A DNA stretch of 64,000 nucleotides, taken from DASWJZ01 sp038211615 (GTDB lineage Bacteria; Pseudomonadota; Alphaproteobacteria; Rhizobiales; Afifellaceae). Of the stretch, positions 1-8,640 are shown piece by piece. The stretch spans positions 1 through 64,000 of the forward strand of contig JBBQVL010000011.1 of NCBI GenBank assembly GCA_038211615.1, read 5' to 3'. The notes under the pieces were generated by a model. That model searched no databases. It was given only the letters and a program-made list of their open reading frames with translations, and was not told the origin of the DNA. How positions within the stretch are numbered: position 1 is the first letter of the stretch; each line of letters opens with the position of its first letter. The position numbers and the translations under genes were made by a program.

Positions 1-1
1 C

Positions 2-1114
2 GAGTTCGACCGGGTCTCGAAGCGCTACAACGATACGATCATCGCCGTCGACGATCTTTCCCTGAAGATCGAGGACGGCGAGTTCATGATCTTCGTCGGG
101 CCTTCCGGCTGCGGCAAGACGACGGCGCTCCGCATGGTGGCGGGGCTGGAGGAAATCAGCTCCGGCGAAATCCGTATCGGCGGCGGGGTCGTCAATCATC
201 TGGAGCCGCAGGATCGCGACATCGCGATGGTGTTCCAGAACTATGCGCTCTATCCGCACAAGTCGGTGCGCGAGAATATCGGCTTTCCCCTCCGCATGCA
301 GCGGGTGAAGAAGGCTGAGATCGACCGGCGCGTCGGCGACGTCGCCGCAATGCTCGGCATCGAGCCGCTGCTTGCGCGCAAGCCGCGCGAGCTTTCCGGC
401 GGCCAGCGGCAGCGCGTGGCGATGGGTCGCGCCATCGTCCGCCATCCGCGCGCCTTCCTGATGGACGAGCCGCTGTCGAACCTCGACGCGAAGCTCCGCA
501 TCCAGATGCGGGTGGAGCTGGTGCGCCTGCATCGAAGGCTCGGCGTGACCACCATCTACGTCACCCACGACCAGACAGAGGCGATGACGCTCGGGCAGCG
601 TGTGACGGTCCTGAACCAGGGCCGCATCCAGCAGGTCGCGCCGCCGCGCGAGCTCTATACGCATCCGGTGAACGCCTTCGTCGCCGGCTTCATCGGCAGC
701 CCGCCGATGAATTTCTTCAAGGGCCGGCTGGCGGGCGACGGCATCGACCTCGATGGTACCCGCATTCCCCTGCCGAACTCGGTCATGGCGCGGGTGATCC
801 CGGGCGACCCGGAAATCCTGGTCGGCTTGCGGCCGGAGAGCTTCCTCATCGTGCCGGACGGGAGCGGACAGCTCCGCGGCGAGGTTGAGGTGGTCGAGCA
901 GCTCGGCGCCGAGAGCTTCCTCTATCTCCGTCTGCAGGGCCTGCAGGCGGTCGAGCAGAGCGACCGGCCGAGCGAGCTTTCCGGGTCCGTCTGCGCGCGG
1001 CTGAACGAGATGGTGGATCTTGGCCCCGGCGATCGCGTGTCGCTTTCCGTGCAGCCGGAGCTCGTGCGGCTGTTCGATGCGAAGACCGGAGCGAGCCGCC
1101 TCGCAATCGGCTGA
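2..1114 (+). CDS. Carbohydrate ABC transporter ATP-binding protein, MalK/UgpC type (5' truncated)
   Basis: This is the cytoplasmic ATPase that powers a sugar or sugar-derivative importer. The reading frame is open from base 2, so the N-terminus lies outside the window. Visible motifs in order are Walker A GPSGCGKTT, Q-loop VFQNYALYP, signature LSGGQRQRVAMGRA, Walker B FLMDEPLSNLD and the H-loop VTHDQ. A C-terminal MalK-like OB/TOBE region follows, including the family hallmark VGLRPES. It is the only ATPase among two binding-protein/permease sets nearby (1993-5177 and 7329-10385). MalK/UgpC-type ATPases are known to serve more than one permease pair, so it may energise both; that is inference. 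An SDR gene starts 28 bp downstream on the same strand, probably in the same operon. Confidence 0.95.
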   Translation, partial: EFDRVSKRYNDTIIAVDDLSLKIEDGEFMIFVGPSGCGKTTALRMVAGLEEISSGEIRIGGGVVNHLEPQDRDIAMVFQNYALYPHKSVRENIGFPLRMQRVKKAEIDRRVGDVAAMLGIEPLLARKPRELSGGQRQRVAMGRAIVRHPRAFLMDEPLSNLDAKLRIQMRVELVRLHRRLGVTTIYVTHDQTEAMTLGQRVTVLNQGRIQQVAPPRELYTHPVNAFVAGFIGSPPMNFFKGRLAGDGIDLDGTRIPLPNSVMARVIPGDPEILVGLRPESFLIVPDGSGQLRGEVEVVEQLGAESFLYLRLQGLQAVEQSDRPSELSGSVCARLNEMVDLGPGDRVSLSVQPELVRLFDAKTGASRLAIG

Positions 1115-1142
1115 CGCCGGATCACACAGGAGAGGGATCGCC

Positions 1143-1910
1143 GTGGAACAACGTCTGAAGGACAAGGTCGCACTGGTCACCGGCGGGGGCAGGGGTATCG
1201 GCGCGGCGATCGCCACCCGGCTGTCGAAGGAAGGCGCGAAGGTCTGGATCGCCGACATCGACCAGAGTCTGGCGGAATCCGTCGCGGGGACGCTGGAGGC
1301 GGCGCGCCACGCGGCTGTCGACATCACCGATGACGCTTCGGTCGCGGCGCTTGCTGCCGCCATCGACCAGCGCCATGGCCGGCTCGACGTCCTGGTCAAC
1401 AACGCCGCCATTCTCGACATGACGAGCTGGAAGGCGCTGACCATCGAGAGCTTCGCGGCGGTGCACGACGTCAATCTCTTCGGCGCTGTCCGTGTCACGC
1501 TGGCCATGGTGCCGCTGATGCGCAAGGCCGGCGGCGGACGCATCCTGAACATCGCCTCGGTGAACGGCCTGAAGGGCAGCCGCGACTCGCTCTCCTATTC
1601 GACCGCCAAGGGCGGCATCGTGAACCTGACGCGCTGCCTCGCGAGCGAGCTTTCGCCGGACAACATCACCGTCAACGCGCTCGCGCCGGGCTTCATCTCG
1701 ACGCGCATGTCGATCCACCCTGACGGCACCGTCGAGCACGAGAGCGACTGGTTCAACTATATCTACGTGAAGCACCGCAAGATTCCGCTCGCCCGCGGCG
1801 GCGTGCCGGACGACGTCGCCGGCCCGGCCTTCTTCTTCTGCTCCGACGACAGCCGCTATGTCACCGGCCAGATCCTCCCCGTCGACGGCGGCATGATCGC
1901 AACGCTTTGA
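1143..1910 (+). CDS. SDR family NAD(P)-dependent oxidoreductase
   Basis: A classical short-chain dehydrogenase/reductase of 255 residues, probably oxidising a sugar, sugar acid or polyol delivered by the neighbouring transporters. The Rossmann motif TGGGRGIG lies near residues 14-21, NNAA follows, the catalytic serine is in NIASVNG, and the YxxxK pair is in YSTAKGG. The C-terminal DGG motif is typical of the classical family. The GTG at 1143 is chosen because an AGGAG Shine-Dalgarno lies just upstream and the protein then starts like other SDRs; an ORF running further upstream overlaps the ATPase gene and is not credible. The substrate cannot be read from the sequence. A strong hairpin terminator follows the stop. 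Confidence 0.93.
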   Translation: MEQRLKDKVALVTGGGRGIGAAIATRLSKEGAKVWIADIDQSLAESVAGTLEAARHAAVDITDDASVAALAAAIDQRHGRLDVLVNNAAILDMTSWKALTIESFAAVHDVNLFGAVRVTLAMVPLMRKAGGGRILNIASVNGLKGSRDSLSYSTAKGGIVNLTRCLASELSPDNITVNALAPGFISTRMSIHPDGTVEHESDWFNYIYVKHRKIPLARGGVPDDVAGPAFFFCSDDSRYVTGQILPVDGGMIATL

Positions 1911-1919
1911 GGCTTATGA

Positions 1920-1945
1920 GGGTGCGCGTTCTCGCGCACCCTTTT
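1920..1945 (+). terminator. Rho-independent terminator
   Basis: A perfect 9-bp stem GGGTGCGCG / CGCGCACCC closes a TTCT loop and is followed by TTTT. It lies 9 bp after the SDR stop and in front of the convergent binding-protein gene, so it ends the ATPase-SDR unit. Confidence 0.85.
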
Positions 1946-1992
1946 GCCGCACTCGGCTCTGGAAGAGGACGGCGCGGACGCCGTTCCTCCAG

Positions 1993-3354
1993 CTACTTCG
2001 CGTAGTCCTTCAGCCAGGCCTTGTAGTTCTCCACGTCCGCCGCGTGCACGCTGCGCCATTTGGTGATGACCTCCTGGTAGGTCGCCGCCGCCTGGTCGAC
2101 GGTCATGTCACCGCCGAGGATGCCCTGGAAGATGACGAAGTTGGCGTTCACGTCGAGGTCGATCGGATAGTAGTTGGCGGAGTAGTAGGTGACCTTCTCG
2201 CGCCCCCACTTGGCGAGCTGCACGTCGGTGTCGCGCACCGCCGTGGAGGCGTCCCAGCGCTGGTCGATCGGCAGCGTGCCGATCTCGCTGTAGAGGGCGT
2301 CGAGCCGGTCCTTGTTGTGAAGGAACGCCATGAAGTTCCCGGCGAGCGCCTTGTCGGCGGCGAACTGCGTCACCTGGAATCCGGGGGTGTCGACGGTCAG
2401 GATATCCTGCAGTTCCGGGTTCTCGGCGAAGGACGGGACCTTCATCACGCCGACCTTCTTGCCCGCCTCGGTCATCGCCTTGATCGTCTGCAGATAGCCG
2501 GGCGAGGCGAAGACCATCGCCGCTTCGCCTTCCTGGAAGCGGGCGAGCCCGTCGGCGAGCAGCGTGGAGTTGGTGTCGTCGTTGAAGTAGGGCTTCAGCT
2601 CCGCGAGCTTCGTGATCCACGACTTCCATTTGTCGGAGGTGAAATCGCCGTCGATCACCATCTGGATGAATTCCGGGATGGTGTAGACCTGCGACTGCAG
2701 CCCGACGCCGGTGATCTCGCCGCCGAAGCCATCTTTCAGGCCGAGCACGATCGGCGTGATGCCGGCCGCCTTGATCTTCTCGCAATCGGCGATGAACTCC
2801 GCCCAGGTTTTTGGCCCCTGCGCGGGGTCGAGCCCGACCTTCTCGAAAATCTCCTTGTTGTAGACGACCGGGAAGATGCGGTGCTCGAACGGATAGACCC
2901 AGGTCTTGCCGCCCCACTTCGTGCCCTGCACTGACGGCACGGAGGTCAGGTCTTCCGGCGCCAGCACGTCTTCGTTGGCGACCGTGCAGCCGGCCCAAGC
3001 CAGCTCGAGCGACCAGGTGCCGCCCCAGTTGTACCAGACGTCGGGGCCGCTGCCGCCCTTGCAGGCGGTCTTCTGCAGGGTGTTGTAGGTGTCGACCGGC
3101 TGCAGCACGACGTTCACGGTGATGTTCGGATAGAGCTTCTGGTACTGGGCGACGGATTCCGCCATCCAGTCCTCGATGCCCGGCACTTCCTGGTTTCCGA
3201 GCCACCAGACCGTCAATGTCTTGTCGCCGGCCTTGGCCGCGTCGTAGGCGCTGCCCAGGCCCTCGGCGGCGGCCATCCCGGCGGGCGCCCATGTCCAGAG
3301 CGCGGCGAGCGCCGCTCCCGCTGCAAATAGGCCGGCTCTTCGCTTCGTCGTCAT
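1993..3354 (-). CDS. Carbohydrate ABC transporter extracellular solute-binding protein
   Basis: A periplasmic binding protein of about 453 residues (family 1/MalE superfamily) that captures the substrate for the permeases encoded upstream on the same strand. The N-terminus is a signal peptide: MTTKRR, a hydrophobic Ala/Leu segment, then an AAA cleavage region. The mature part begins with the usual pattern TLTVWWLGN and contains PDVWYNWGG. The ATG at 3354 is preferred over one six codons earlier because GAGGGG stands about seven bases before it. It is the last gene of a minus-strand operon (permease, permease, binding protein), an order opposite to the plus-strand set. A 94-bp gap separates it from the permease, so it may have its own translation control. 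Confidence 0.92.
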   Translation of the reverse strand: MTTKRRAGLFAAGAALAALWTWAPAGMAAAEGLGSAYDAAKAGDKTLTVWWLGNQEVPGIEDWMAESVAQYQKLYPNITVNVVLQPVDTYNTLQKTACKGGSGPDVWYNWGGTWSLELAWAGCTVANEDVLAPEDLTSVPSVQGTKWGGKTWVYPFEHRIFPVVYNKEIFEKVGLDPAQGPKTWAEFIADCEKIKAAGITPIVLGLKDGFGGEITGVGLQSQVYTIPEFIQMVIDGDFTSDKWKSWITKLAELKPYFNDDTNSTLLADGLARFQEGEAAMVFASPGYLQTIKAMTEAGKKVGVMKVPSFAENPELQDILTVDTPGFQVTQFAADKALAGNFMAFLHNKDRLDALYSEIGTLPIDQRWDASTAVRDTDVQLAKWGREKVTYYSANYYPIDLDVNANFVIFQGILGGDMTVDQAAATYQEVITKWRSVHAADVENYKAWLKDYAK

Positions 3355-3448
3355 GATGCTACCCCTCTTCAAGTTTCCCGAGTTTCTCGAACTGAATTCC
3401 GCGCGGCTGTCTCTCCCGGTGTCGAAGCGGCTTTCTCCGCTCTTCGTC

Positions 3449-4303
3449 TCATCCCTTCACGCCGCCCGCCGTCAGGCCGCGAATGAAGAAGCGCTGGCCG
3501 GCGAGGTAGAGAAGCACCATCGGCACGGCGGCACAGAGCATGCCGGCCATCACCACCGGCACGTCGTGGCGGTAGCGCGAATTGAACAGCGTCAGGCCGA
3601 CCATCAGCGTGCGCAGGCCCTGGTCCTGCAGGAAGATCACCGCGATCAGCACCTCGTTCCAGACCCACAGCGATTGCACGATGACGACGGTCATCAGCGC
3701 CGGCACGGAAAGCGGCAGCACGATCTCCCAGAAGACGCGCCAGATGCCGGCGCCGTCGATGCGTGCCGCCTCCAGCAGCGGCCGCGAGATGGTCGCGAAG
3801 AAGCTCGCCAGCAGGAACGTCGAGAACGGCAGCATGATGCCGGTGTAGATGACGATCACGGTGCGGAAGGTGTTGAGCTGCTTCAGGTCCACCACCAGCT
3901 CGAAGATCGGGATGATCAGAACGATCGGCGGCACGACGAGGAGGGCGATCAAGAGCACGTTGATGTATGGGCCGGCGCGCCAGCGCATCAGGCTGAGCGG
4001 ATAGGCCGCGAGCGCCGCCAGCGCCGTCGAAAGTCCGACTGACGCAATCGTCACGAAGACCGAGTTCAGCAGCCAGACCGAAAGGTTGCCGCCGCCGAGC
4101 GCGGTCGAGAAGCTCGAGAGCACCGGGTGCTCCGGGAGCGCGAGGCGGTTGCCGATATATTCCTGCTGCGTCTTGAAGGCGTTGACGAGCATGAAATAGA
4201 TCGGCAGCAGCGCCAGTGCGCTGAAGCCGAGAAGCAGCGCGTGGCGACCGGCGGCGCCAAGCGCGCGGCGCGAGCGCATACCGGTTAGCGCGACGCTACT
4301 CAT
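3449..4303 (-). CDS. Carbohydrate ABC transporter permease, MalG type
   Basis: An inner-membrane permease with six predicted membrane segments. The C-terminal half carries the EAA-loop motif EAARIDGAGIWRVFWEIVLP, which docks onto the ATPase, and the protein ends with the MalG-type tail GLTAGGVKG. The start at 4303 gives an overlapping stop/start (ATGAGTAG) with the upstream permease gene, meaning translational coupling; an ATG five codons earlier (4318) is also in frame. Its partners are the MalF-type permease upstream and the binding protein downstream. Confidence 0.93.
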   Translation of the reverse strand: MSSVALTGMRSRRALGAAGRHALLLGFSALALLPIYFMLVNAFKTQQEYIGNRLALPEHPVLSSFSTALGGGNLSVWLLNSVFVTIASVGLSTALAALAAYPLSLMRWRAGPYINVLLIALLVVPPIVLIIPIFELVVDLKQLNTFRTVIVIYTGIMLPFSTFLLASFFATISRPLLEAARIDGAGIWRVFWEIVLPLSVPALMTVVIVQSLWVWNEVLIAVIFLQDQGLRTLMVGLTLFNSRYRHDVPVVMAGMLCAAVPMVLLYLAGQRFFIRGLTAGGVKG

Positions 4304-5177
4304 AGGCATAGTTCGCAAGCTGCCGGCCCATCCAGACGCGCACCGCGATCAGCACCGAGACGATGCCGAGCAGCACCACGCCGGCAGCCGAGCCGACGCC
4401 GATGACGTTGTTCGTGAACACCTGCTGGAAAATGTAGTACTCGGTCACAACCGTGCTGTTCTGCGGTCCGCCGAGCGTCATCACGTAAATGTAGGCGAAC
4501 ACCCAGGAGAGCATGTTGATGAGCTCCACCACGGCGTAGAAGGCGAGGGCGGGCGCGAGCTGCGGGATGGTGACGTGCCAGAGGATGCGCCACCAGCGTG
4601 CGCCGTCGACGCGGGCGGACTCGAAATACTCCTCGCTGACGCTCATCAGCCGCGCGAGGCAGAGCACGATGCCGAAGCCGAGCTCCTTCCAGACGATGAC
4701 GAACATGATGGTCGGCATCGCCCAGGCCGGGCTGCCGAGCCAGTCGCGCGCCAGAAAATTCAATCCGACCGAGCGGAGCGCGGTGTTCAGCACGCCGCGA
4801 TATTCGAAGATATAGCCGAACACCACGCCGACCACCGGGATCGACAGGACGTAGGGAACGAAGAGGATCGTCCGGTAGATCTTCCAGCCGCGCGGCCGGT
4901 CGTAGAGCACCGCCGCGATCAGAACGCTCAGCACGACCATGACGGGGACGCAGAGGAAGAGCTTCAGATTGTTCAGGATGGCCCGGATTAACAGCGAGTC
5001 GCTGAAGATATAGTGGTAGTTACCGAGCCCGGCGAAGGTCGAGGGCGTCGCGGGCGAGGTGCTGACGTTCTGGAGGCTGTAGCTGAAAAGCGACACGACC
5101 GGGAATGCGAAGATCATGCCGATGAAGGCGATCATCGGCAGGGCGTAGATCCAGGGAAGCCAGTACCTGACCTTCAC
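4296..5177 (-). CDS. Carbohydrate ABC transporter permease, MalF/UgpA type
   Basis: First gene of the minus-strand transporter operon and MalF-like partner of the following permease, 293 residues. Six membrane segments are visible, the first near residues 8-30. The cytoplasmic coupling loop is ESARVDGARWWRILWHVTIP, the expected EAA motif. The gene reads away from a promoter/operator region at 5214-5253 that carries one of three TAACGTTA sites, so the LacI-type regulator at 6129 probably controls it. The sequence does not reveal which sugar is transported. Confidence 0.93.
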   Translation of the reverse strand: MKVRYWLPWIYALPMIAFIGMIFAFPVVSLFSYSLQNVSTSPATPSTFAGLGNYHYIFSDSLLIRAILNNLKLFLCVPVMVVLSVLIAAVLYDRPRGWKIYRTILFVPYVLSIPVVGVVFGYIFEYRGVLNTALRSVGLNFLARDWLGSPAWAMPTIMFVIVWKELGFGIVLCLARLMSVSEEYFESARVDGARWWRILWHVTIPQLAPALAFYAVVELINMLSWVFAYIYVMTLGGPQNSTVVTEYYIFQQVFTNNVIGVGSAAGVVLLGIVSVLIAVRVWMGRQLANYAYE

Positions 5178-5213
5178 GTCTTGCCGCTGCCTCCTGCGGG
5201 TGGCATTTCGGTG

Positions 5214-5253
5214 TAACGTTAAATATGTTCCGCTATCGGAGACGCGCTGTCAA
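5214..5253 (-). promoter_or_regulatory. Promoter and LacI-type operator for the minus-strand transporter operon
   Basis: A perfect TTGACA (-35) reads on the minus strand at 5253-5248. An AT-rich stretch (GAACATATTT) stands where a -10 element would fall, though its match and spacing are poor. The palindrome TAACGTTA (5214-5221) follows directly and would overlap the transcription start. The same 8-mer stands at two other transcription starts in this locus. Confidence 0.6.
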
Positions 5254-5301
5254 TCATTCCTCGCTGTCGGTTCGCTACCTTGCGGATCGGGGCCCGTGTT
5301 C

Positions 5302-5340
5302 TTGACAACGCTCGCTGAAGTGGTAGCTTTAACGTTAAAG
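5302..5340 (+). promoter_or_regulatory. Promoter and LacI-type operator ahead of the RraA-family gene
   Basis: TTGACA (5302-5307) is followed 16 bp later by a weak -10 (TAGCTT). Overlapping it is a perfect 14-bp palindrome, CTTTAACGTTAAAG (5327-5340), with the central CG typical of LacI/GalR-family operators. Binding here would block RNA polymerase. The leader to the GTG at 5376 is about 35 bases. Confidence 0.7.
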
Positions 5341-5375
5341 ATGCGCGGCGCGCGTCGCTTCCGGGAGAGATCATT

Positions 5376-6044
5376 GTGACGGTTGTTGTCGCCTCGCTTG
5401 CCAGCATGCGCGAGCAGTTCTTCACGGCCCTGCTTTCTGACGCCCTGGACTCGCTCGGCTACATGCACCAGGCGCTGCCGCCGCATATCCGCCCGCTCGA
5501 CGAGGATCTCGTCATGGTTGGCCGCGCCCGAACCGCGCTGTTCATGGACGTCTACGAGCAGCCGAGCCCCGACAGCAATCCGTACGAGCTGGAGATCGCG
5601 CTCGTCGACGGCCTGGGCCCGGAAGATGTCGCGGTGTTCAGTTGCGGCGCGACTGGCCGCATCGCCCCATGGGGCGGGCTACTCTCGACCGCCTCGCAGA
5701 TGCGCGGCGCCGCCGGCGCGCTCATGGATGGCCTGGTGCGCGACATCCGCGATATTCGCGCCATGAAGTTCCCGGTCTTCCATGGCGGCATAGGCCCGCT
5801 CGACAGCAAGGGGCGCGGCAAGATCGTCGCGCTGGACGTGCCGGTCGAATGCGCCGGCGTCCCGATTTCCCCCGGCGACCTGATCTTCGGCGACGCCGAC
5901 GGGTGCATCGTGGTGCCGCGCGCCATCGAGGCTGATGTGATCGCGGTGGCGAACGAGAAGCTGAAGGGCGAGCGGAATACGGTGGATGCGCTGCGCGCCG
6001 GCCGGCTTCTCGGCGAGGTCTACGCGGAGTTCCATATCCTCTGA
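5376..6044 (+). CDS. RraA family protein (aldolase/decarboxylase-like)
   Basis: A 222-residue member of the RraA/4-hydroxy-4-methyl-2-oxoglutarate aldolase fold. Characteristic features are the core GLLSTASQMRGAAGALMDGL, then VRDIRDI, and the C-terminal PGDLIFGDADGCIVVPR, which holds the residues lining the metal/substrate site. Members either bind RNase E or cleave or decarboxylate oxo-acids. In a sugar-uptake regulon an enzymatic role on a sugar-acid breakdown product is more likely than RNase E inhibition, but that is inference. The GTG start at 5376 follows GGGAGAG at good spacing. It is first in a short unit with the LacI-type regulator, 84 bp downstream. Confidence 0.85.
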   Translation: MTVVVASLASMREQFFTALLSDALDSLGYMHQALPPHIRPLDEDLVMVGRARTALFMDVYEQPSPDSNPYELEIALVDGLGPEDVAVFSCGATGRIAPWGGLLSTASQMRGAAGALMDGLVRDIRDIRAMKFPVFHGGIGPLDSKGRGKIVALDVPVECAGVPISPGDLIFGDADGCIVVPRAIEADVIAVANEKLKGERNTVDALRAGRLLGEVYAEFHIL

Positions 6045-6128
6045 CCGCCATCGGGGGAGGGCGCGTCCGCGCGGGCCTCCGGCCTTGAGGGCGATCCGAT
6101 AGGCCTGTATCTCTCGCGGCGAGTCGGG

Positions 6129-7205
6129 GTGGGCGCGAAGCGGACCATGGCATCAGGCAAGGCGACCGGCGGCCGGACCCGTCCTCCCGGGCATGTGACG
6201 CTCCGTGATGTGGCCGAGGCCGCCGGCGTTTCGCCGATGACAGTCTCCAACCTGATCAACGCGCGCCACAATACGATGCGGCCGGAGACGCGCGCCCGCA
6301 TCGAGATGGAGATCGAGCGCCTCGGCTATCGGCCGCACACGACGGCGCGCAACCTTCGCCTCTCGACCCGGCTTTCGATCGGCATGGTGATCGTCGACGA
6401 AGCGCCGCTCTATCTCGCCGATCCCTTCACGACCCACATCGTCGCCGGCCTCTCCAACCGGCTGAGCCGCGACGGCTACGGCCTGCAGATCCAGGGCATC
6501 GCGGCGGAGGCCTTCATGGTGTCGCCGCTCATCCGCGACATCCGCACCGACGCCATCTGCCTGCTGCTCTCCGGTGCGAGCTCCACCCGCCGCGCAATCG
6601 TGGCGCGGCTGCTGGCGCTCGGCCAGCCGCTGCTTGTTTTCCAGGAGACCTACAAGTTCGTCGGCGAGGATCTCTGCGTCATCCGTCAGGCGGATCGCGA
6701 CGGCGGCCGCATGGTGGCGGAGGAGGCGCTCCGCACCGGCGCGCGACAGTTGGTCATGCTGGTGCCGGAGGCGACCTGGCCAGCGATCGGCGAGCGCGTC
6801 GCGGGCGTCCGCGAGGTAGTCGCCAAGGCGCGCAGCAAGCCGAACCTCCGCGTCGTCGTCTGCGGCAATGCCGACATGGCCGACACGCAGGCCGCGCTCG
6901 CCCGCGACATAGAAGCGAACGGCTTCCCCGACGCCATCCTCGCCGGCAACGATCAGATGGGAATCGCCGCGATGAAGCTCATCGCCGGCCGCGGCAAGCG
7001 CGTGCCGCAGGATGTCGCGATCACCGGCTTCAACGCTTTCGACTTCTGGCAGTACACCGACCCGGTCCTGACCACCGTCAGATCGCCCGCCTACGAGATG
7101 GGCGCGCGCGGCGGTGAGGAGATTCTGAAGCGCCTGAGCGCCGGCAGGTTCGAGCGGCGCGAGATCGTCTTCCCCGTCGCCCTGCAGCGCGGCGCCTCGA
7201 CCTGA
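6129..7205 (+). CDS. LacI family transcriptional regulator
   Basis: A sugar-responsive repressor. The N-terminal helix-turn-helix reads VTLRDVAEAAGVSPMTVSNL, followed by the hinge-helix region GYRPHTTARNLR. The rest is a periplasmic-binding-protein-like effector domain with AGNDQMGIAAMK and ITGFNAFDFW near the C-terminus. The start is uncertain: GTG at 6129 or ATG at 6147, neither with a strong ribosome site. Three TAACGTTA-type operators (5214, 5327, 7262) surround it, so it probably represses both transporter operons and its own unit and is released by the transported sugar or a catabolite. Target assignment is inference from position. Confidence 0.9.
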   Translation: MGAKRTMASGKATGGRTRPPGHVTLRDVAEAAGVSPMTVSNLINARHNTMRPETRARIEMEIERLGYRPHTTARNLRLSTRLSIGMVIVDEAPLYLADPFTTHIVAGLSNRLSRDGYGLQIQGIAAEAFMVSPLIRDIRTDAICLLLSGASSTRRAIVARLLALGQPLLVFQETYKFVGEDLCVIRQADRDGGRMVAEEALRTGARQLVMLVPEATWPAIGERVAGVREVVAKARSKPNLRVVVCGNADMADTQAALARDIEANGFPDAILAGNDQMGIAAMKLIAGRGKRVPQDVAITGFNAFDFWQYTDPVLTTVRSPAYEMGARGGEEILKRLSAGRFERREIVFPVALQRGAST

Positions 7206-7230
7206 CTGCAATGCCTGCGGGAGTTCGCAT

Positions 7231-7269
7231 TTGACAGCAGGCAAATTTCGCGGCTAAACTTTAACGTTA
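7231..7269 (+). promoter_or_regulatory. Promoter and LacI-type operator for the plus-strand transporter operon
   Basis: TTGACA (7231-7236) and TAAACT (7255-7260) are spaced 18 bp apart. The operator core TAACGTTA (7262-7269, within ACTTTAACGTTACAC) sits at the expected transcription start. It matches the two sites upstream of 5376 and 5177. Confidence 0.7.
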
Positions 7270-7328
7270 CACAAGTCACTGGACCGCTGAATAGAGTGGG
7301 ACGGCGGTCAACCCGGGGGAGAATGGAA

Positions 7329-8573
7329 ATGCGAAGGTCAGCCGTTTTTGCCCTCTTCCTGTCGGCGCTCGGTCTCGGCGGGATCACGACTGCCGCCGCT
7401 GAGGACACCACGCTGAACGTCCTCATCATGTCGGACACCGCCTACAGCGACAAGGACGTCTCGTCGATGACGGCGTCCTTCAACGAAACGCATCCCGGCG
7501 TCACGGCGAAGGTCGACTTCGTGCCGTATGCGGGCCTGCGCGACCGCATCCTGCTCTCGCAGGGAAGCGACGGCGCGTATGACGTGATCCTGATGGACGT
7601 GATCTGGATCGCCGAGTTCGCCAAGCGCAACCTGATCGTCGATGTCACCGACCGCGTCGACGCAGGCCTTCGCAGCCAGGTCTTCGACGGGGCCTGGCAG
7701 ACCGCCGATTTCGGAGGGAAGCTCTACGGGTTCCCGTGGCTCGTTGACGCCAAGTTCATGTATTACAACACCAAGATGCTGGCCGACGCCGGCTTCTCCG
7801 GCCCGCCGAAGACCATCGATGAGCTGGTCGCGCAGGCGAAGGCGATCAAGGACAAGGGCATCGTCAAGTACCCGATCGTCTGGAACTGGGGTCAGAACGA
7901 GGAGATCGTCTGCGACTTCGCCTTCCTCTTGGCGGAGGCGGGCGGAAAGTTCTTCGGCGATGACGGAAAGCCGACCTTCCAGGGCGATGTCGGCGTCAAG
8001 GTCGCGAACTTCATGCACGACCAGATCACCAGCGGCCTCGGCAATCCGAGTTCTCGCGAATATGGCGCCGAGGACGGCCGCCGTGTGTTCCTGAGCGGCG
8101 AGGCGGCCTTCTCCTTCAACTGGCAATATGTCTACGCCCTGTCGAAGAACCCGGAGGAATCGAAGGTTGTCGGCCAGGTCGGCGTCGCGCCGATCCCGGC
8201 GGGTGCTGCCGCCCCGGAGGGGACGTCGGTCAACGGCTCCATGGCGCTCGCCGTCACCCAGACGAGCAAGCATCCGGAAGAGGCGTGGCAGTACATCACC
8301 TACGTCACCTCCAAGAAGGTTCAGGACAGCTTCGCCAAGGCGGTGCTTCCGGTCTGGTCGGCGTCCTACTCCGATCCGGCGGTGGTCGCAGGCCAGGAGG
8401 AGCTCGCCAAGGCGGCGCAGCTCACCTTCAAGAACATGGTGCTCCGCCCGGTGATCGTGGGCTATGCGCCCATGTCGGCGGCGCTGCAGGAAGGCCTGCA
8501 GGCGGTGCTCTACGACAAGGGCGACGCGGCGACCGTGCTCGGCGACATCGCCACCTCGACCGGACCGCAATAG
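7329..8573 (+). CDS. Carbohydrate ABC transporter extracellular solute-binding protein
   Basis: A second periplasmic sugar-binding protein of 414 residues. It begins with a signal peptide (MRRSAVFALFLSALGLGG, cleavage near TTAAAEDT) and continues with TLNVLIMSDT, the typical first strand. DVILMDVIWIAEFAK corresponds to the conserved region just after the first lobe in family 1 proteins. The ATG at 7329 is preferred because GGGGGAGA ends six bases before it; ATG 7323 and GTG 7296 are in frame but badly spaced. The gene opens a three-gene operon with its own LacI-type operator. A 13-bp stem-loop separates it from the permease gene. Confidence 0.92.
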   Translation: MRRSAVFALFLSALGLGGITTAAAEDTTLNVLIMSDTAYSDKDVSSMTASFNETHPGVTAKVDFVPYAGLRDRILLSQGSDGAYDVILMDVIWIAEFAKRNLIVDVTDRVDAGLRSQVFDGAWQTADFGGKLYGFPWLVDAKFMYYNTKMLADAGFSGPPKTIDELVAQAKAIKDKGIVKYPIVWNWGQNEEIVCDFAFLLAEAGGKFFGDDGKPTFQGDVGVKVANFMHDQITSGLGNPSSREYGAEDGRRVFLSGEAAFSFNWQYVYALSKNPEESKVVGQVGVAPIPAGAAAPEGTSVNGSMALAVTQTSKHPEEAWQYITYVTSKKVQDSFAKAVLPVWSASYSDPAVVAGQEELAKAAQLTFKNMVLRPVIVGYAPMSAALQEGLQAVLYDKGDAATVLGDIATSTGPQ

Positions 8574-8580
8574 TTCTCTA

Positions 8581-8620
8581 CTGCATCGGGGCGTCTCGCG
8601 GAGCGCTCGCCCCGATGCAG
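8581..8620 (+). promoter_or_regulatory. Intercistronic 13-bp stem-loop
   Basis: CTGCATCGGGGCG pairs perfectly with CGCCCCGATGCAG across a 14-base loop, 7 bp after the binding-protein stop and 20 bp before the permease start. There is no T-run, so it is not a full terminator. Such hairpins after binding-protein genes commonly protect the upstream mRNA and reduce downstream expression, giving more binding protein than permease. Confidence 0.75.
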
Positions 8621-8640
8621 CTTCTGCCCAAGGCCGGTCC

